From NCBI GenBank assembly GCA_035656335.1, contig DASRSS010000176.1, forward strand, positions 1 to 7,843: DNA of 7,843 nt, written 5' to 3'. The stretch comes from DASRSS01 sp035656335. GTDB lineage: Bacteria; Actinomycetota; Actinomycetes; Mycobacteriales; Jatrophihabitantaceae. Positions 6,003 through 7,843 of the stretch are shown here, in pieces; the first letter of the stretch is position 1; the number at the start of each line of letters is the position of its first letter. Below the pieces are notes generated by a model, which was not told the DNA's origin, ran no database searches, and saw only the letters and a program-made list of their open reading frames with translations. A program made the position numbers and the translations under genes.

Positions 6003-7090
6003 GCAGCGCTATGAACGCCGACGGGCTCAGCGCCGAACAGCGCGGTCTGCGCGACGCGGTCCGCCTGCTGCTCGGCAAGCGCAGCGACAGCGCGGCGGTC
6101 CGGCGGGCGATCACCCAACCCGCGGGGTACGACGAGGCGTTGTGGCGCGTGCTGTGCGACCAGATCGGTGTCGCGGCGCTGTCCGTCCCGGAGGAGTTCG
6201 GCGGAGCCGGTGTGGGAGCGCTCGAAACGCATCTGGTCCTGGATGAGCTCGGGCGCGCGCTCACACCCGCGCCGCTGCTCGGGTCGGCCGTGCTGGCCGC
6301 GCGACTGCTGCTCGCGTCCGGCGATCACGACGCGTGCAGCCGACTGCTGCCGCGCATCGCCGAGGGCGACGTCGTCGCGGTGTGCTGGTCGGGCGCGGAC
6401 GGCGACTGGAGCACCGAGCCGTCCGCCGTCACGCTCGCGGCCGACGGAACCCTCGCGGGCGAAGCGCACTACGTGCTGCACGGCGACACTGCCGCGCATC
6501 TGCTGGTGGCCGCGTCCGCGCCGGACGGTCCCGTGCTCGTCGAGGTCGACCCCGCACAGGACGCGGTCGTCCGGCAGCACACGCCGACGATGGACGCGAC
6601 CCGGCGGCTGGCCCGGGTCGCGTTCGAGCACGCGCGCGGCACGCTGCTCGCCGCGGCGGACGTCCCCGCCGCACTGGCCGAGGCACGCGGCGCGGCGCTG
6701 GTCGGGCAGAGTGCGGAGCAGGCCGGCGCGATGGCGCGGCTGCTCGAGCTGACCGTCGAGTACGCCAAGGTGCGGGTGCAGTTCGGCCGCCCGATCGGCA
6801 GCTTCCAGGCGATCAAGCACCGGCTCGCCGACCTGCACGTGCTGGTCGAGGCGTCGCGGTCGGCCTCCTACGCCGCCGCCACCGGGACGGTCGCCCCCGC
6901 CGTCGCCGCCGTGCACTGCGCCGAGGCGTTCTTCACCGTCGCGGCCGAGGCGATCCAGCTGCACGGCGGGATCGCGATCACCTGGGAGCACGACGCGCAC
7001 CTGTACTTCAAGCGGGCGCAGGCCGGCACGCAGCTGTTCGGCACGCCGTCCGTCCATCTGGCGAGGCTGAGCGAGGCGGTGCTGGGATGA
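5999..7090 (+). CDS. fadE33: Acyl-CoA dehydrogenase FadE33, second non-catalytic-type subunit
   Basis: This is a 363-residue acyl-CoA dehydrogenase homologue. It has the N-terminal helical domain with VPEEFGGAGVG (63-73), the Arg-containing FAD motif VRVQFGRPIGSFQAIKHRLAD (258-278, Arg259) and the C-terminal IQLHGGIAITWEHDAHLYFK (319-338). Like FadE32 it lacks the two known catalytic Glu positions, and is probably an alternative or additional partner of FadE31. It is about 40 residues longer than FadE32 and, as I recall, longer than mycobacterial FadE33; most of the difference lies in the middle beta domain. The motifs shared with FadE32 (QFGxPIGSFQA) show that the two are paralogues. The ATG at 5999 overlaps the fadE32 stop (ATGA); a second ATG at 6011 is a possible alternative. 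The FadE33 name rests on operon order. Confidence 0.83.
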   Translation: MSSAMNADGLSAEQRGLRDAVRLLLGKRSDSAAVRRAITQPAGYDEALWRVLCDQIGVAALSVPEEFGGAGVGALETHLVLDELGRALTPAPLLGSAVLAARLLLASGDHDACSRLLPRIAEGDVVAVCWSGADGDWSTEPSAVTLAADGTLAGEAHYVLHGDTAAHLLVAASAPDGPVLVEVDPAQDAVVRQHTPTMDATRRLARVAFEHARGTLLAAADVPAALAEARGAALVGQSAEQAGAMARLLELTVEYAKVRVQFGRPIGSFQAIKHRLADLHVLVEASRSASYAAATGTVAPAVAAVHCAEAFFTVAAEAIQLHGGIAITWEHDAHLYFKRAQAGTQLFGTPSVHLARLSEAVLG

Positions 7091-7527
7091 ACATGACGCT
7101 GCAGGAACTGTCCGACCGGATCGAGATCCAGGACCTGATCACCGACTACAGCTACGCGGTCGACACCCACAGCTGGGACGACCTGGACGCGATCTTCACG
7201 CCCGACGCGGCGCTCGACTTCACCGCCACCGGCGGCGAGTCCGGCGACCTGCCGACGATCAAAGCCTGGTTCGACAAGGTGCTGAACCTGTTCGCCGGCC
7301 ACCAGCACCTGGTCGCGACGTCAAAGATCACGATCGACGGCGACACCGCGACCGCGCGCACGCTGTGCCACAACCCGATGTGGCTGCCGAGTGCGGACGA
7401 CGGCAGCCAGCAGGTGATGTTCGTCGGGCTCTGGTACCACGACACGCTGGTGCGGACGGCCGACGGCTGGCGGATCAGCAGCCGCCGGCAGGAGAAGGGG
7501 TATCTGCACGGCCTACCCGCTCGTTGA
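7087..7527 (+). CDS. SnoaL-like / NTF2-fold protein in the HIP operon
   Basis: This is a 146-residue protein of the SnoaL_4/NTF2-like type, the size of a single cone-shaped alpha+beta-barrel domain. The N-terminal helix has the family pattern RIEIQDLITDYSYAVDTHSW (11-30), then DDLDAIFTPDAALDF, and the barrel strands HLVATSKITIDGDTATARTL and VGLWYHDTLVRTADGWRISS. Polar pocket candidates are Tyr21, Tyr23, Asp26, His28 and the His at 71 and 74. Relatives include polyketide cyclases, scytalone dehydratase-like enzymes, ketosteroid isomerases and limonene-epoxide-hydrolase-like proteins, so a dehydration, isomerisation or hydrolysis step is plausible; some relatives only bind ligands. The ATG at 7087 overlaps the fadE33 stop (ATGA), which ties it to the steroid-ring operon. 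An in-frame ATG at 7093 is an alternative start. No specific function can be assigned. M. tuberculosis has, as I recall, aspB at this place instead. Confidence 0.8.
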   Translation: MNMTLQELSDRIEIQDLITDYSYAVDTHSWDDLDAIFTPDAALDFTATGGESGDLPTIKAWFDKVLNLFAGHQHLVATSKITIDGDTATARTLCHNPMWLPSADDGSQQVMFVGLWYHDTLVRTADGWRISSRRQEKGYLHGLPAR

Positions 7528-7534
7528 TCGGGAC

Positions 7535-7843
7535 ATGGCCAGCACCGAAGAGGACGACGACGCCCGCGCCCGACGCCACGCGGTGTGGGGGCTGTCCGTC
7601 CTGGTGCTGCTCGCGGTGCTGGTGATCTCGGTGACGCTGTTCTTCACCGGCACCTCCGGCGGCAAGCACGGCGAACACATCGATCTCGGCATCCCCACCC
7701 CGCTGCCCACGGCCACGCAGCCCGCGTCGCCGACCACGAGCGCGCCGGCCACCGCTGCGGCGCGCAGCAGTACGCCGCCGAGCCGGCAGCCGACGAGCCA
7801 CGCCGCGCGGCGGACGGCGACGGCATCCGTGCCGGCGACGCAA
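7535..7843 (+). CDS. Membrane-anchored Thr/Pro/Ala-rich protein, N-terminal part (cut by window edge)
   Basis: The open frame starts at ATG 7535, 7 bases after the SnoaL-like stop, and stays open for 103 codons to the window end. The start MASTEEDDDARARRHAVWGL gives an acidic head and an Arg/His stretch (residues 11-15), then one hydrophobic segment at about 17-38 (AVWGLSVLVLLAVLVISVTL region). After it comes a short GGKHGEH linker and a low-complexity outer part rich in Pro, Thr, Ser and Ala (about 52-103). By the positive-inside rule the N-terminus is cytoplasmic and the Pro/Thr part extracytoplasmic. I do not recognise a family; such proteins are common in actinobacteria and may be cell-wall spacers or substrate-binding stalks. 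GGGA just before the ATG is too close for a normal ribosome binding site, so the start is tentative or coupled. It is probably not part of the steroid pathway. Confidence 0.55.
   Translation, partial: MASTEEDDDARARRHAVWGLSVLVLLAVLVISVTLFFTGTSGGKHGEHIDLGIPTPLPTATQPASPTTSAPATAAARSSTPPSRQPTSHAARRTATASVPATQ

Noticed and set aside
5849..7057. Long minus-strand open frame opposite fadE32/fadE33
   Set aside because: Same reason: it mirrors fadE33 and has no domain signature.
1..7843. CRISPR arrays, tRNA or rRNA genes, insertion sequences
   Set aside because: No regularly spaced repeats, no cloverleaf or rRNA-like sequence and no transposase motifs were seen on either strand.

Overview
The window is very GC-rich, with strong G/C third-position bias, tightly packed genes and GTG as well as ATG starts. 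This points to a high-GC actinobacterium. The gene order SDR(-), fadE30(-), then fadD3(+), fadE31, fadE32, fadE33 is the arrangement I recall from the KstR2 regulon of Mycobacterium tuberculosis (Rv3559c to Rv3564). That regulon degrades the last two steroid rings (C and D) through HIP, 3a-alpha-H-4-alpha(3'-propanoate)-7a-beta-methylhexahydro-1,5-indanedione. The insertion of a crotonase-family gene, the addition of a SnoaL-like gene and the unrelated gene after it suggest an actinomycete outside Mycobacterium. The genus cannot be named from this window.

Layout. Positions 1-192 (-) hold the first 64 codons of an ipdF-like short-chain dehydrogenase, which runs off the left edge. It abuts fadE30 (193-1383, -). 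A compact divergent promoter region (1384-1438) follows, carrying a 14-bp palindrome at 1400-1413 that fits the KstR2 operator consensus exactly. Rightward come fadD3 (1439-3001), a 72-nt junction with an odd repeat-like structure (3002-3073), a crotonase-family gene (3074-3910), fadE31 (3910-5040), fadE32 (5037-6002), fadE33 (5999-7090) and a SnoaL/NTF2-like gene (7087-7527). From the crotonase gene to the SnoaL gene every stop overlaps the next start by 1 or 4 bases, so this is one translationally coupled operon. A membrane-anchored Thr/Pro/Ala-rich protein starts at 7535 and runs off the right edge. No stretch of more than 300 bases lacks a gene.

How the genes work together. FadD3 activates HIP to its CoA thioester. 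FadE30 dehydrogenates the propionyl side chain, and IpdF acts on the 5-hydroxy group after the side chain is shortened. FadE31 (with a catalytic-type Glu) and the smaller FadE32 and FadE33 (without one) look like the alpha and two alternative beta subunits of heterotetrameric acyl-CoA dehydrogenases, thought to act on later ring-opened CoA intermediates. The crotonase-family protein and the SnoaL-like protein are the unassigned members. The crotonase lacks both classical hydratase glutamates, and the SnoaL-like fold could serve a dehydratase, isomerase or hydrolase step.

Most noteworthy are the fadD3/crotonase junction (a duplicated start-codon sequence 80 bp apart, a 27-codon mini-ORF and a GC hairpin, together resembling insertion of a short dispersed element), the glutamate-less crotonase, and the SnoaL-like gene coupled to a steroid-ring operon. 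All functional assignments rest on motif reading and remembered gene order, not on a database search.
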